Positions 33,895 through 41,457 of a stretch of DNA of 42,747 nt are shown here, in pieces (position 1 is the stretch's first letter; the number at the start of each line of letters is the position of its first letter). The notes below the pieces were generated by a model. The model was not told the DNA's origin. It made no database searches and was given only the letters and a program-made list of their open reading frames with translations. The stretch is from Bacteroidales bacterium (lineage in GTDB: Bacteria; Bacteroidota; Bacteroidia; Bacteroidales; JAADJA01). The DNA lies in assembly GCA_026984135.1 (NCBI GenBank), contig JALSSR010000191.1:1-42747 (forward strand). Direction: 5' to 3'. Position numbers and translations under genes: made by a program.

Positions 33895-35283
33895 GTGAAA
33901 CGGAAAAACGGCATATTATCAAAGGAACTGAGAAATATCTACTTTCTTGGGATAGGTGGTATCGGAATGAGTGCTCTTGCCCGCTATTTTCAGTCTAAAG
34001 GAGTTAAGGTCTCGGGCTACGACCGTACCTCCTCTCCTTTAACTGACCAATTGCAATCGGAAGGTATTGAGATACACTTTGATGATAATCCGCAGCTAAT
34101 TCCCGAAAACATTGACCTTGTCATATATACCCCTGCCGTGCCGAAGACACTGAATGAATATAAATTTATAATTTCAAAAGATATTCCTGTTGTGAAGCGT
34201 GCCGAAATACTTGGCGAGCTTTCTACTGAGTATAAAACTATTGCCGTGGCGGGTACTCATGGAAAAACCACGGTTTCAACGATGATTGCCTGGCTATTAC
34301 ATAATTCCGGTAAATCCTGCAATGCAATATTGGGAGGGATATCGAAAAATTTCAATTCCAATGTTTTACTTTCGGATAAATCCGGGCTATTGGTAACCGA
34401 GGCAGATGAGTTTGACAGGTCATTCCTGCATATTCATCCCGAGTTTGCAGTGATAACCTCGGCAGATGCCGACCATCTTGATATATACAACAATAAAAAC
34501 AATCTTATCCAATCTTTCTCGGAGTTCATACAAGGAATAAATCCTGGAGGTACTCTTTTAATTAAAAAAGGAGTGGATTTAACTTCGGAGACAGATAATC
34601 ACAAAGTCTATACCTATTCTCTTACTGAAAAATCTGATTTCTTTGCAACAAATATCAGGTTGTCGGAGGATAGATATATTTTTGATCTGGTAATCCCCAA
34701 CGAAACGATTAATGACCTTTCTCCCGGAATACCCGGGTTGTTGAATCTTGAAAACTCGGTAGCCGCCCTTGCAGCTGCTATTCTTAATGGCGCGGAAGCC
34801 GACGAATTAAGAAAGGCACTTCCTGAGTTTGAAGGCATTAAACGTAGATTTGAATATCAGATACAATCAAATGAGCTGGTGTTTATTGATGATTATGCGC
34901 ATCATCCGGCTGAAATACATGCCGTGCTGGACTCCGTAAAGAGTCTTTATCCCGGGAAAAAAGTGCTGGCAATTTTCCAGCCTCACTTATATTCCAGAAC
35001 CAGGGATTTTGCCGATGGTTTTGCCGAGAGTTTGGATGTTGCGGATGAGGTCATACTTTTGCCAATATATCCGGCACGTGAAATGCCTGTTGACGGGGTT
35101 TCTTCGGGTTTGATTTTTAATAAAATGAAAAATGAAAACAAAGTGATATTTTCAAAATCGGATTTGCCCGGAAAACTTTCCGGATTTGAATTTGATATTC
35201 TGATAACTCTGGGTGCCGGCGATATTGACAGACTTGTAAGCCCGATAAAGGATTTTTTAACTGAAAACTATCTTGCAAAATGA
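33895..35283 (+). CDS. murC: UDP-MurNAc:L-alanine ligase MurC
   Basis: 462 residues from a GTG start about 10 nt past the end of the repeat array. The N-terminal Rossmann loop G-I-G-G-I-G-M-S-A-L-A is at 19-29, the ATP loop G-T-H-G-K-T-T at 120-126, with E-A-D-E-F-D-R-S-F and the C-terminal D-D-Y-A-H-H-P-A-E-I and Q-P-H-L-Y-S-R-T-R-D-F intact. MurC joins L-alanine to UDP-MurNAc. It overlaps ftsQ by 4 nt. Because the 5' leader is made of hairpin-forming repeats, murC expression may depend on read-through of the array or on a promoter within it. Confidence 0.96.
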   Translation: MKRKNGILSKELRNIYFLGIGGIGMSALARYFQSKGVKVSGYDRTSSPLTDQLQSEGIEIHFDDNPQLIPENIDLVIYTPAVPKTLNEYKFIISKDIPVVKRAEILGELSTEYKTIAVAGTHGKTTVSTMIAWLLHNSGKSCNAILGGISKNFNSNVLLSDKSGLLVTEADEFDRSFLHIHPEFAVITSADADHLDIYNNKNNLIQSFSEFIQGINPGGTLLIKKGVDLTSETDNHKVYTYSLTEKSDFFATNIRLSEDRYIFDLVIPNETINDLSPGIPGLLNLENSVAALAAAILNGAEADELRKALPEFEGIKRRFEYQIQSNELVFIDDYAHHPAEIHAVLDSVKSLYPGKKVLAIFQPHLYSRTRDFADGFAESLDVADEVILLPIYPAREMPVDGVSSGLIFNKMKNENKVIFSKSDLPGKLSGFEFDILITLGAGDIDRLVSPIKDFLTENYLAK

Positions 35284-36071
35284 AAAACAGATTCAAAACC
35301 ATACTCTGGATACTTATTATAGCTGGGATAATTGTGCTTGGTGGTTTCATAAATATTGAAAAGAAAAAAACCGTTTGTAAAAAGTTTGAGGTCAATATTG
35401 ATTACGACGGCGCCGACCCGTTAATAACCGTTGACGATATTAAAGGTAAGGTTTACGAGTCTTATGATTCGCTTCTCGGTAAAAGGATAAAGGATATTGA
35501 CCTTGAAAAAATTGAAAGAGTTGTAAATGAAATAAAATATGTGGCAAAAGGTGATGTTTACACAACACTGGGAGGAAATGTCGAAATAAATATCACACAG
35601 CGAAAGCCGGTGGTAAGGATAATAAACAGGAAAAATCAAAGTTTTTATATTGACCGGGAAGGGATACCTTTCCCCCTTGGAAAAGAATACTCATCAAGGG
35701 TTATTGTTGCCAACGGAAATATCGGGGCATCGCTTAACGATACTATAAAATTATATGGTTATGACGATTTCCGGGAGAGGAACATTAGTAATCCGTCGGT
35801 TTTGCAGGAAATTTATCTGTTGGCAACATATATAAACAAGGATGATTTTTTGAGAGCACAGATTGAGCAAATATATGTGAACAAAAGTTCGGAGTTTGAA
35901 TTAGTACCTAAGGTGGGAAGACATATCATCCTCTTTGGCAAGACGGACAATATGGAAAAGAAGTTTGACAAGCTTTACGTTTTTTATAAAGAAGGGTTAA
36001 GCAAAACGGGATGGGATAAATATAAAGTTATAAATTTGAAATATGAGAACCAGGTGGTTTGCTCAAGATAA
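35280..36071 (+). CDS. ftsQ: Cell division protein FtsQ/DivIB
   Basis: 263 residues. A short basic tail, one membrane segment at about 7-25 (ILWILIIAGIIVLGGFI), and a periplasmic region with a POTRA-like part (V-N-I-D-Y-D-G-A-D-P-L-I-T-V-D-D-I) and the beta domain V-E-I-N-I-T-Q-R-K-P-V-V-R-I, Y-I-D-R-E-G-I-P-F-P. FtsQ links early and late divisome proteins. No ddl gene lies between murC and ftsQ. The gene overlaps murC by 4 nt and is followed 48 nt later by ftsA. Confidence 0.92.
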   Translation: MKNRFKTILWILIIAGIIVLGGFINIEKKKTVCKKFEVNIDYDGADPLITVDDIKGKVYESYDSLLGKRIKDIDLEKIERVVNEIKYVAKGDVYTTLGGNVEINITQRKPVVRIINRKNQSFYIDREGIPFPLGKEYSSRVIVANGNIGASLNDTIKLYGYDDFRERNISNPSVLQEIYLLATYINKDDFLRAQIEQIYVNKSSEFELVPKVGRHIILFGKTDNMEKKFDKLYVFYKEGLSKTGWDKYKVINLKYENQVVCSR

Positions 36072-36119
36072 CGGAAAGTATAAAAGAAGCAAAAGAAGTA
36101 TCAATCAATAAATTAACAG

Positions 36120-37430
36120 ATGAAAACATCAGATATCATCGTCGGGTTAGACATAGGAACAACTAAAATCGCTGCAATAGTCGGCAGAAAAAATGAACAT
36201 GGCAAAATTGAAATTCTCGGACATGGCCGGACAGAGTCAATAGGAGTGAAACGGGGTGTTGTCTCAAACATTGAAAACACGGTAAACTCCATTCTTATTG
36301 CTATTGACGAAGCCTCCAAAAAGTCGGGGGTTGACATCAAGTATGTCAATGTCGGGATTGCAGGGCAGCACATCAAAAGCCTGCAGCATCGAGGAGGAAT
36401 AATCCGCGAAAACTACGAGGACGAAATCAGTCAGCACGACGTTGACAGGCTTTTAAACAATATGTATAACCTGAATATGAGTCCGGGTGAAGAAATCATT
36501 GATGTTATTCCTCAGGAATATATCATTGATAATGAGCAGGGTATCAAAGAGCCTGTGGGTATGCTCGGAAATAGTCTCGAAGCAAACTTCCATATTATTA
36601 TCGGTCAAACAACGGCAGCTAAAAACATTTACAAATGCGTCACAAAAGGAGGTCTTGAAGTTGTTGACCTTATACTTGAACCCATTGCTTCGGCACAGGC
36701 GGTTCTGAGTGAAGAGGAAAAGGAAGCAGGTGTGGTACTTGTTGATATCGGAGGCGGCACAACGGATATTGCCATTTTTCAGGATGGCATTATCAGGCAT
36801 ACGGCAGTAATTCCTTTTGGCGGTGATGTCATTACCGAGGATGTAAAAGAGGGTTGCACCATAATCAGAAAACATGCCGAGGAATTGAAAGTGAAGTTCG
36901 GATCTTCACTCGCAAGCGAAAACCGTGATGACGAGATCGTAGCTATTCCCGGCCTGCGCGGAAGGCCTCCGAAAGAGATAAGCCTGAAGAACCTGGCAAG
37001 CATCATTCAGGCAAGAATGGAGGAGATAGTCGAACATATCTATTATGAAATAAAAAATTCAGGTTACGAGAAAAAGTTGATCGCCGGTATTGTACTTACC
37101 GGAGGAGGAGCATTGTTAAAGCATCTGCCGCAGCTCACCGAATTCATAACGGGAATGGATACCAGAATAGGATATCCCAATGAGCACCTTGCAAAAGACG
37201 TTCCGGAAGAACTTGCAAGTCCCATGTATGCCACGAGTATCGGACTTGTTATTGAAGGGATGGACAGATATAACAAAGAAAAAGAGAATTATCTGAAAAT
37301 GGAGGAAACCCGCGAAGTTGAAGAGGAAGTAAAGGAAAAAGAGGAAGAGACCGAGAGCGATACCGTTAATAAACCTGTCAGTTTTCTTAAAAAAATCCAG
37401 GATTTCTTTGAAAAGGACGGGTTGTCATAG
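36120..37430 (+). CDS. ftsA: Cell division actin homologue FtsA
   Basis: 436 residues. Nucleotide-binding motifs of the actin fold are visible: G-L-D-I-G-T-T-K-I near 9-17, V-D-I-G-G-G-T-T-D-I-A near 203-213 and I-V-L-T-G-G-G-A-L-L near 322-331. The SHS2 (1C) domain lies between. After residue about 385 comes a highly acidic linker (E-E-V-K-E-K-E-E-E-T-E), then an amphipathic helix V-S-F-L-K-K-I-Q-D-F-F-E-K that should bind the membrane. FtsA tethers FtsZ polymers to the membrane. It sits directly before ftsZ with a 94-nt gap that may hold a weak extra promoter. Confidence 0.96.
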   Translation: MKTSDIIVGLDIGTTKIAAIVGRKNEHGKIEILGHGRTESIGVKRGVVSNIENTVNSILIAIDEASKKSGVDIKYVNVGIAGQHIKSLQHRGGIIRENYEDEISQHDVDRLLNNMYNLNMSPGEEIIDVIPQEYIIDNEQGIKEPVGMLGNSLEANFHIIIGQTTAAKNIYKCVTKGGLEVVDLILEPIASAQAVLSEEEKEAGVVLVDIGGGTTDIAIFQDGIIRHTAVIPFGGDVITEDVKEGCTIIRKHAEELKVKFGSSLASENRDDEIVAIPGLRGRPPKEISLKNLASIIQARMEEIVEHIYYEIKNSGYEKKLIAGIVLTGGGALLKHLPQLTEFITGMDTRIGYPNEHLAKDVPEELASPMYATSIGLVIEGMDRYNKEKENYLKMEETREVEEEVKEKEEETESDTVNKPVSFLKKIQDFFEKDGLS

Positions 37431-37524
37431 CTCATATAAATATTAACATTCAATTTGTTAATAAAAAATAAATATATGTACCTAATTGAACAGTTTTAAA
37501 TATAATTTTAAATCCAAAAAAATA

Positions 37525-39084
37525 ATGGATAATATGCTTAAATTTGACTTACCGAAAAACCAGTCGGCAATAATAAAAGTTATTGGAGTTGGCGGCGGCG
37601 GAAGCAATGCCGTTTCATATATGTATAATCAGGGAATTAAAGGTGTTGACTTTATAGTCTGCAATACCGATGCGCAGGCTCTCGAGGCAAGTCCCGTTCC
37701 GATGAAAATTCAACTTGGTGAAAAGGGACTCGGTGCCGGTTCCATTCCCGAAGTGGGTAAAGAGGCGGCTACTGAGAATATAGAAGACCTGAAACATATA
37801 CTTGAAAAAAATACCAAAATGGTATTTATTACCGCCGGAATGGGCGGTGGTACAGGTACGGGTGCTGCTCCTGTTATTGCCAAGGTTGCCAAAGAAATGG
37901 GCATTTTGACCGTCGGAATTGTTACAATACCGTTCTCATTTGAAGGAAGAAAGAGAAAAATGCAGGCTGAAGCCGGAATAGAAGAACTAAAGCAAAATGT
38001 TGACACTCTCCTTTTGATATGCAACGACAAACTTCGTGACCTTCATGGTGACCTGAAGCTCTCGGAAGCCTTCCAAAAAGCAGACAATATACTATCCGTT
38101 GCCTCCAAGGGTATAGCCGAAATAATTACCGTTACGGGCTATATAAACGTTGATTTTGAGGATGTTAAGACAGTAATGGAAAACAGTGGTACCGCAATAA
38201 TGGGTTCTGCAACCGCCGAAGGTGAAAACAGAGCTATCAAAGCCGTGGAAGAGGCTCTTTCTTCACCTCTTCTTAACGATAACAATATAAAAGGTGCGAG
38301 TGATATCTTACTCTACATTTCTTCCGGAAATGAAGAGATTACAATGGATGAGGTTTCGGATATCACAGACTATATCCAGGAAGAGGCCGGTCAAAGCGCA
38401 GAGATTATATGGGGTAACGGAAAAGACGAATCACTTGAAAATAAGATTAGCATAACACTTGTGGCTACGGGTTTCAAAAGTGATGAAGACCCCGGAATAT
38501 TGAGAAGACCGGCAAAGAGAAAGATCATTCCTCTGAACACAAAAAAAGAAGAAAAGAGTGAAAGGCCAAGGATTACGGAGCCTATAAACGAAATTACACT
38601 TATTACTCCTAAGAAAGAAGAAGAAAAGGAAGTTTTGAATGCTGAGAATTCCAAAGCGGAGAACAAGACTTTGGAATTCTCTTTTACAGAGGAGAAAATT
38701 GATGTGAAACCGGCCGGTTCCGTTGAGCCGGCAGTTATGAACGAAACAAAGGTTGAGAAACCGGAGCCTAAAGTTTTCAAGCCAATAAATCCCGATACAA
38801 TAGTTAGGAAAACAAACTATGCCGGGGATTTGGAACAGAGCGATATTGAAAAAAAGGCTAAGGAAAGAATCAGAAGATTGAAAGATCTTAGTATCAAACT
38901 GAGGTCGAATGAGGAAATTGAAGAGATGGAAAATGTTCCGGCTTACAAAAGAAGAAATGTAGAACTGTCGGATGTTACCCCCTCCTCGGAATCTGTTGCG
39001 GCACGCTACACTCTTGGTGAGGATGAAAATCACAATCCGGAACTAAAGGAAAACAACTCATACCTGCATGATAATGTTGATTAA
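37525..39084 (+). CDS. ftsZ: Cell division tubulin homologue FtsZ
   Basis: 519 residues from the ATG at 37525 (MDNMLKFDLP); an in-frame TTG at 37486 would add 13 residues with no family support. The GTP-binding tubulin signature G-G-G-T-G-T-G is at 107-113, and the N-terminal G-V-G-G-G-G-S-N-A-V is at 21-30. A long Glu/Lys/Pro-rich linker follows residue about 330, typical of Bacteroidota. The conserved end is P-A-Y-K-R-R-N-V-E-L-S-D-V near 471-483 and NNSYLHDNVD at the C-terminus, the FtsA/partner-binding peptide. It forms the Z ring. yqeY follows 12 nt later. Confidence 0.97.
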   Translation: MDNMLKFDLPKNQSAIIKVIGVGGGGSNAVSYMYNQGIKGVDFIVCNTDAQALEASPVPMKIQLGEKGLGAGSIPEVGKEAATENIEDLKHILEKNTKMVFITAGMGGGTGTGAAPVIAKVAKEMGILTVGIVTIPFSFEGRKRKMQAEAGIEELKQNVDTLLLICNDKLRDLHGDLKLSEAFQKADNILSVASKGIAEIITVTGYINVDFEDVKTVMENSGTAIMGSATAEGENRAIKAVEEALSSPLLNDNNIKGASDILLYISSGNEEITMDEVSDITDYIQEEAGQSAEIIWGNGKDESLENKISITLVATGFKSDEDPGILRRPAKRKIIPLNTKKEEKSERPRITEPINEITLITPKKEEEKEVLNAENSKAENKTLEFSFTEEKIDVKPAGSVEPAVMNETKVEKPEPKVFKPINPDTIVRKTNYAGDLEQSDIEKKAKERIRRLKDLSIKLRSNEEIEEMENVPAYKRRNVELSDVTPSSESVAARYTLGEDENHNPELKENNSYLHDNVD

Positions 39085-39096
39085 AATATTCATAAA

Positions 39097-39546
39097 ATGA
39101 GTCTTGAGAACACAATAAACCGGGATATTAAGTCGGCAATGCTTGCCAAAGACAAAAAGACTTTGGAAGCTTTAAGAGCGGTAAAGGCAGCTATCCTCCT
39201 TGCAAAAACAGATAAAGGAACCGGCGGGGAAGTTGCCGAAGATGCCGAAATGAAAATTTTGCAAAAGCTTGTCAAACAACGCCGGGAATCGGCTGAACTT
39301 TACAAGGAGCAAGGCCGCAACGACCTCGTGGAGGAAGAGATATTCCAGATGAAGGTTATTGAGAAATATCTTCCCGAGCAGATGAGTGAAGAGGATATCA
39401 GAAAGGCTGTCCGGGAAATAATCGCCGAGACAGGAGCCTCCTCAATGAAGGATATGGGACGAACAATGGGAATGGCAAGTAAAAAACTGGCGGGAAAAGC
39501 CGATAATAAAATTGTTGCCGGAATTGTTAAGGAATTGCTGGGATAA
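39097..39546 (+). CDS. yqeY: GatB/YqeY domain protein
   Basis: 149 residues, the normal length. Typical pieces are M-L-A-K-D-K-K-T-L-E-A-L-R near 15-27, V-K-Q-R-R-E-S-A-E-L-Y near 60-70, E-K-Y-L-P-E-Q-M near 90-97 and M-K-D-M-G-R-T-M-G near 117-125. It resembles the tRNA-binding tail domain of the GatB amidotransferase subunit but stands alone; its cellular role is not settled. It follows ftsZ by 12 nt, a common arrangement in Bacteroidota, and is the last gene of the dcw transcript. Confidence 0.93.
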   Translation: MSLENTINRDIKSAMLAKDKKTLEALRAVKAAILLAKTDKGTGGEVAEDAEMKILQKLVKQRRESAELYKEQGRNDLVEEEIFQMKVIEKYLPEQMSEEDIRKAVREIIAETGASSMKDMGRTMGMASKKLAGKADNKIVAGIVKELLG

Positions 39547-39849
39547 ATAAAGTAACCAAAATACCATTAGTCGCCAAAGGCTTGTACACCTGACCGAATG
39601 CTTATAAGCAGTGGCCGGCAATACAAATTATTTTGGAGCCGCTTTATATACCGGCTTTGCCGGGAAATAAAAAAATTTTACATCTGCCTGTCCGAAACAA
39701 AATATTTTGACAACGAAACCTGAAATATCATTGAAATTCGATAGGCACAAGGGTAACAGGTTGAGTTGCATTAATCCATATATGGCTGCCGGTTAATTAT
39801 TAAAACTTTCTCGTCGTCAATCTGAAAATAGCCGTATTCATAGCAAAAT
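39547..39849. other. Non-coding region with hairpins upstream of the recombinase fragment
   Basis: No intact gene. It contains a short GC hairpin CCGGC-TTT-GCCGG (39651-39663) that may end the dcw transcript, although the run after it is A-rich rather than T-rich. It also contains a degenerate palindrome with arms TATAAGCAGTGGC (from about 39604) and GCCGCTTTATA (from about 39638) that recalls attC arms but lacks core sites. Around 39738-39790 one frame reads D-R-H-K-G-N-R-L before a stop, faintly like the N-terminus of the recombinase family, so part of the region may be decayed integrase. Confidence 0.4.
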
Positions 39850-40305
39850 TTGTATTCATCAGGGCTTCGTATTAGTGAATTGATAAGAATGCAAAAAGAA
39901 GACATCCAATTTGACAGAAAACTTGTATTTGTGAGAAGAGCAAAAGGGAATAAGGACAGGTATTCAATACTGTCCGATACAGTTTGTAGTATATTATCGG
40001 ATTATATCGGAGAATACGATCCGAAAAATTATTTGTTTGAGGGGCAATACGGTCAGCAATATTCCGCAACAAGTATTCGTAAAATATTCAACAGAGTGGT
40101 TCGTAAAGCGGGATTACCTAAAAAGGGCGGGCCGCATATCCTGCGTCACAGTTTCGCCACTCATTTGCTTGAACAGGGCGTTGATATACGCTATATACAA
40201 GAGTTGCTTGGGCATAAAAGCAGTAAGACCACGGAAATATATACCCACGTAAGCACAAAAAATATAGGCAATATAAAAAGTCCGGGAGATTTGTTAAAAA
40301 TATGA
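39850..40305 (+). pseudogene. Truncated tyrosine recombinase (catalytic domain only)
   Basis: 151 residues readable from a TTG, with an in-frame stop (TAG at 39841) just upstream. All catalytic residues of a tyrosine recombinase are present: Arg7 (SSGLRISEL), Lys32 or Lys35 (KGNK), His96 and Arg99 (HILRH), His122 (LLGHKSS) and Tyr131 (TEIYTHV). The N-terminal core-binding domain that should precede them is missing. The sequence belongs to a Bacteroidota integrase group marked by Y-L-F-E-G-Q and an I-K-S-P-x-D end; it lacks the extra helix inserted near the third motif of true IntI. It is immediately upstream of, and on the same strand as, the attC-like cassette array. Probably inactive, although a short translated product cannot be excluded. 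Confidence 0.8.
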
Positions 40306-40469
40306 TTGGAGAAATGAAAAAAGTTATTATCTTTGAAGCCTCGACCAATGAAACACAAAATATGGAAATTATTCATTTAATATATAATGCTAAAAATCAA
40401 GCGATTATTAAAAGTAAAGGTTATAATATAAGCGGAATATGCGCACCATTGGTGGTGGATATTCGGTAG
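40302..40469 (+). CDS. Possible 55-residue ORF overlapping the recombinase stop
   Basis: ATG at 40302 overlaps the TGA of the recombinase (ATGA) and the frame stays open for 55 codons to a TAG at 40467-40469, directly at the first cassette core site. The product begins M-I-G-E-M-K-K-V-I-I-F-E-A and is not recognised. Overlap and composition make translation possible, but the short length leaves real doubt. Confidence 0.3.
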   Translation: MIGEMKKVIIFEASTNETQNMEIIHLIYNAKNQAIIKSKGYNISGICAPLVVDIR

Positions 40470-40477
40470 TTACCAGC
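40469..40477 (+). other. Candidate attI-like core site (start of cassette 1)
   Basis: GTTACCAGC, 164 nt after the recombinase fragment. It is the exact reverse complement of GCTGGTAAC at 41289-41297, which opens the palindrome at the end of the same unit. No palindrome partner lies upstream of it, as expected for an attI site rather than an attC site. Cleavage by analogy would fall after the G at 40469. Confidence 0.5.
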
Positions 40478-40636
40478 AATTGGGCTTTGATGAAAAATAT
40501 CGATGAATATTTTCGCTAATATCAAAATTCAGAAAGTGAAAATTTATTGGAAATATGGAAAAAATGAGATTTCGTAAGTTGCTGATTATTAATTACTAAT
40601 TTTGACGTTAGTTGGAATGTTGAAAACTGAACATTT

Positions 40637-41278
40637 ATGAAACAGATAATTACCATTGGATTTATTTTATTAGTCAACTATATATTTGGACAAGAATTCC
40701 AGAATCAAGATAAAACTAAAAAAACATATAAAAAAAGAAACTTCATTTATTATACTCCAAGTGAGTCTGACCAAATAAATGGATTGGCAATTGGAGCATG
40801 GGCTGAAAATACGAGATATTATAAAGATAGTATAGAGGTTAATGGACTTAACATTGAGATTAACCCAGTAATATTCTTTATATATGCAAGAGGAGGTTTT
40901 ACAGTCCCTTATCGAGACAGTATTGAATATTACTTAAGTGAGAAGAGAAAGAATTATTATGGCTTGACTGTAAATGGTTTTAATTTTAGCTTACCTGGTA
41001 CAGTTAATGAGATTTCCACAGTTAATGGGTTAAATATAACATTACTTACAACTAGTATAGGTAGAATAAATGGTTTTTCATTTTCGACATTAACAAATAC
41101 TTGCTATTTATTAAATGGAGTTAGTATTGCAGGTCTATATAATTCCGCAACAAAAGTGAAAGGAATTCAAATTGGATTAATTAATAAGACAACGACTTTG
41201 AAGGGGATCCAAATTGGACTTTGGAACAAAAATGGTAAACGATCTCTACCATTTATAAATTGGCAATTTAAAGAATGA
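40637..41278 (+). CDS. Exported repeat protein resembling the LA_2272 surface-repeat family (cassette 1)
   Basis: 213 residues with the signal peptide MKQIITIGFILLVNYIFGQ. The mature part carries seven or eight short repeats of the type (I/V)-(N/K)-G-(L/F/I)-x-(I/F): I-N-G-L-A-I-G, V-N-G-L-N-I, V-N-G-F-N-F, V-N-G-L-N-I-T, I-N-G-F-S-F, L-N-G-V-S-I, K-G-I-Q-I-G-L-I-N-K and K-G-I-Q-I-G-L-W-N-K. It ends in R-S-L-P-F-I-N-W-Q-F-K. Such repeats suggest a stacked beta (solenoid or barrel) structure at the cell surface or in the periplasm. Function is unknown. It is the only gene of cassette 1, begins 168 nt into it, and stops 10 nt before the attC-like palindrome, as cassette genes often do. Confidence 0.75.
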   Translation: MKQIITIGFILLVNYIFGQEFQNQDKTKKTYKKRNFIYYTPSESDQINGLAIGAWAENTRYYKDSIEVNGLNIEINPVIFFIYARGGFTVPYRDSIEYYLSEKRKNYYGLTVNGFNFSLPGTVNEISTVNGLNITLLTTSIGRINGFSFSTLTNTCYLLNGVSIAGLYNSATKVKGIQIGLINKTTTLKGIQIGLWNKNGKRSLPFINWQFKE

Positions 41279-41288
41279 AAAAACACAG

Positions 41289-41422
41289 CTGGTAACAAAG
41301 GCTAATAAAGCATGGCGGGCGGAAATCGTAAAGCAAGCTTCCGGGCAGTAAACTATTATTGCCGTGCACCGAAATTTTGCCACAATTTAACCGCCCCGCT
41401 TCATAGCCCACACGTTAGCAAC
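41289..41422 (+). other. attC-like recombination site 1
   Basis: Outer cores are GCTGGTAAC (41289-41297) and GTTAGCAAC (41414-41422). Inside, GGCTAATAAAGCATGGCGGGCGG (given here as GGCTA-x-T-AAGC-xx-GG-x-GCGG) pairs with the reverse complement of CCGCCCCGCTTCATAGCCC with few bulges. Total length is about 134 bp, similar to the Vibrio cholerae VCR, which likewise starts TAACAAA and ends CGTTA. The site is GC-rich against AT-rich flanks, and the centre (about 41325-41385) is not palindromic, matching a variable loop. Confidence 0.7.
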
Positions 41423-41457
41423 AAGGCTGACAAAAGAATACACAATAATTTTAAGGA

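Noticed and set aside
33303-33922. Two long minus-strand frames (165 and 117 codons) encoding repeats of LQGSSFAQAF
   Set aside because: They are translations of the tandem DNA repeat; period follows the DNA array, they lack starts or context, and they run antisense to the dcw operon.
37486-37524. TTG start for ftsZ adding 13 residues
   Set aside because: FtsZ relatives start close to the ATG at 37525, and the added residues are unlike the family.
38431-39033. Minus-strand frame of 200 codons opposite ftsZ
   Set aside because: Antisense shadow of the Glu/Lys-rich FtsZ linker, which yields Phe/Leu-rich translation by chance.
39600-39663. attC-like palindrome upstream of the recombinase
   Set aside because: Arms pair partly but no TAAC/GTTA cores flank it; kept only as a hairpin note.
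40604-40616. A second core-like GACGTTAGTTGG within the leader of cassette 1, possibly another cassette boundary
   Set aside because: Its reverse complement (CCAACTAAC) does not occur at the end of the unit, whereas GTTACCAGC at 40469 matches exactly, so the boundary was placed there.
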